Assembly: GCA_002399445.1 (NCBI GenBank)
Contig: DHDR01000032.1
Location: 12,931-17,973 of the forward strand
Length of the DNA: 5,043 nt
Direction of reading: 5' to 3'
Source: Ruminococcaceae bacterium UBA4871
GTDB lineage: Bacteria; Bacillota; Clostridia; Oscillospirales; Acutalibacteraceae
Made by a program: the position numbers and the translations under genes. Numbering within the stretch: position 1 is the first letter of the stretch; every line of letters starts with the position of its first letter. This document shows, in pieces, positions 4,721 through 5,043 of the stretch. The notes beneath the pieces were generated by a model that was not told where the DNA came from, made no database searches, and saw only the letters and a list, made by a program, of their open reading frames with translations.

Positions 4721-5043
4721 ATGGATTCCTTCACCGAAGCATGGAGACTAATCTGTGATTACTGTAAAACGAAAATTACAGAAGTCGCCTACAATACCTG
4801 GATTTCCCGAATAGAACCAGTAAATCTAGATTTTTCCAGCGGCACTGCTGTGCTGAAAGTTCCCAATGATTTTCATCGAAAAACAATTACACATTATTAC
4901 TTAAATACGCTGCAGGAAGCCTTTCTGCAGGTATTCGGCACGTCTGACATTAAAATCGACTTACGCACAGACGATGAACTGGTGTCCTCCAAACCTGTGG
5001 AGGACAAGCCCACCAATGAAGATTATGAATATACTTTTGATAC
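4721..5043 (+). CDS. dnaA: DnaA, chromosomal replication initiator, N-terminal part
   Basis: DnaA is the AAA+ ATPase that binds DnaA boxes, opens the origin and loads the helicase. The window holds 107 codons and the gene continues to the right. Residues 1 to about 80 are domain I, which handles helicase loading and self-interaction. It begins MDSFTEAWRLICDYCKTKI and carries the typical TEVAYNTWISRIEPV (20-34), VLKVPNDFHRKTI and YYLNTLQEAF segments. A short acidic linker (domain II, about 83-102, EDKPTNEDYEY at its end) leads to YTFD, where the AAA+ domain begins. The linker is short, as in many Clostridia. The Walker motifs and the DNA-binding helix-turn-helix lie beyond the window. A degenerate DnaA-box match, TTACGCACA, occurs inside the gene at 4961-4969 and may be chance. 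The gene is divergent from rpmH and has its own promoter. Confidence 0.97.
   Translation, partial: MDSFTEAWRLICDYCKTKITEVAYNTWISRIEPVNLDFSSGTAVLKVPNDFHRKTITHYYLNTLQEAFLQVFGTSDIKIDLRTDDELVSSKPVEDKPTNEDYEYTFD

Overview
This window is the chromosomal replication-origin neighbourhood of a low-to-mid-GC Gram-positive bacterium, most likely one of the Clostridia (Oscillospiraceae/Ruminococcaceae-like). The assignment rests on the classical order dnaA | rpmH-rnpA-yidD-yidC-jag-mnmE-mnmG, on AGGAGG-type ribosome binding sites, on a sigma-A promoter with perfect consensus hexamers, and on the clostridial style of YidC and Jag. The family assignment is an inference from protein style, not from any search.

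Layout. All genes from the left edge to about 4425 lie on the minus strand and read leftward: rpmH (ribosomal protein L34), rnpA (RNase P protein), yidD (membrane-insertion helper), yidC (membrane insertase), jag/khpB (KH-R3H RNA-binding protein), mnmE (tRNA-modification GTPase) and the first 20 codons of mnmG. On the right, dnaA starts at 4721 on the plus strand and runs off the window after 107 codons. The 295-base AT-rich gap between rpmH and dnaA (4426-4720) holds two back-to-back promoters, a 10-bp perfect inverted repeat and only degenerate DnaA-box-like sequences. Every gene points away from this gap, as expected if replication starts in or near it.

How the genes work together. rpmH has a very strong-looking promoter and the minus-strand genes form one readable cluster. 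Coupling is tight in places: rnpA and yidD overlap by 4 bases, and yidD and yidC are 21 bases apart. Two intrinsic-terminator-like hairpins interrupt the cluster, one just before rnpA and one just before mnmE. Each lies only a few bases upstream of the next gene's Shine-Dalgarno sequence, so they probably act as partial terminators that set transcript ratios. YidD and YidC serve membrane-protein insertion. RnpA processes tRNA 5' ends. MnmE and MnmG jointly modify U34 of certain tRNAs. DnaA initiates replication.

I find no previously undescribed system here; this is a conserved core region. The points worth a second look are the two leader terminators, an Asn in place of the usual groove Arg/Lys of YidC, a long Arg/Asn/Ser/Tyr-rich tail on Jag, the lack of any consensus DnaA box upstream of dnaA, and a DnaA-box-like sequence inside the dnaA promoter.
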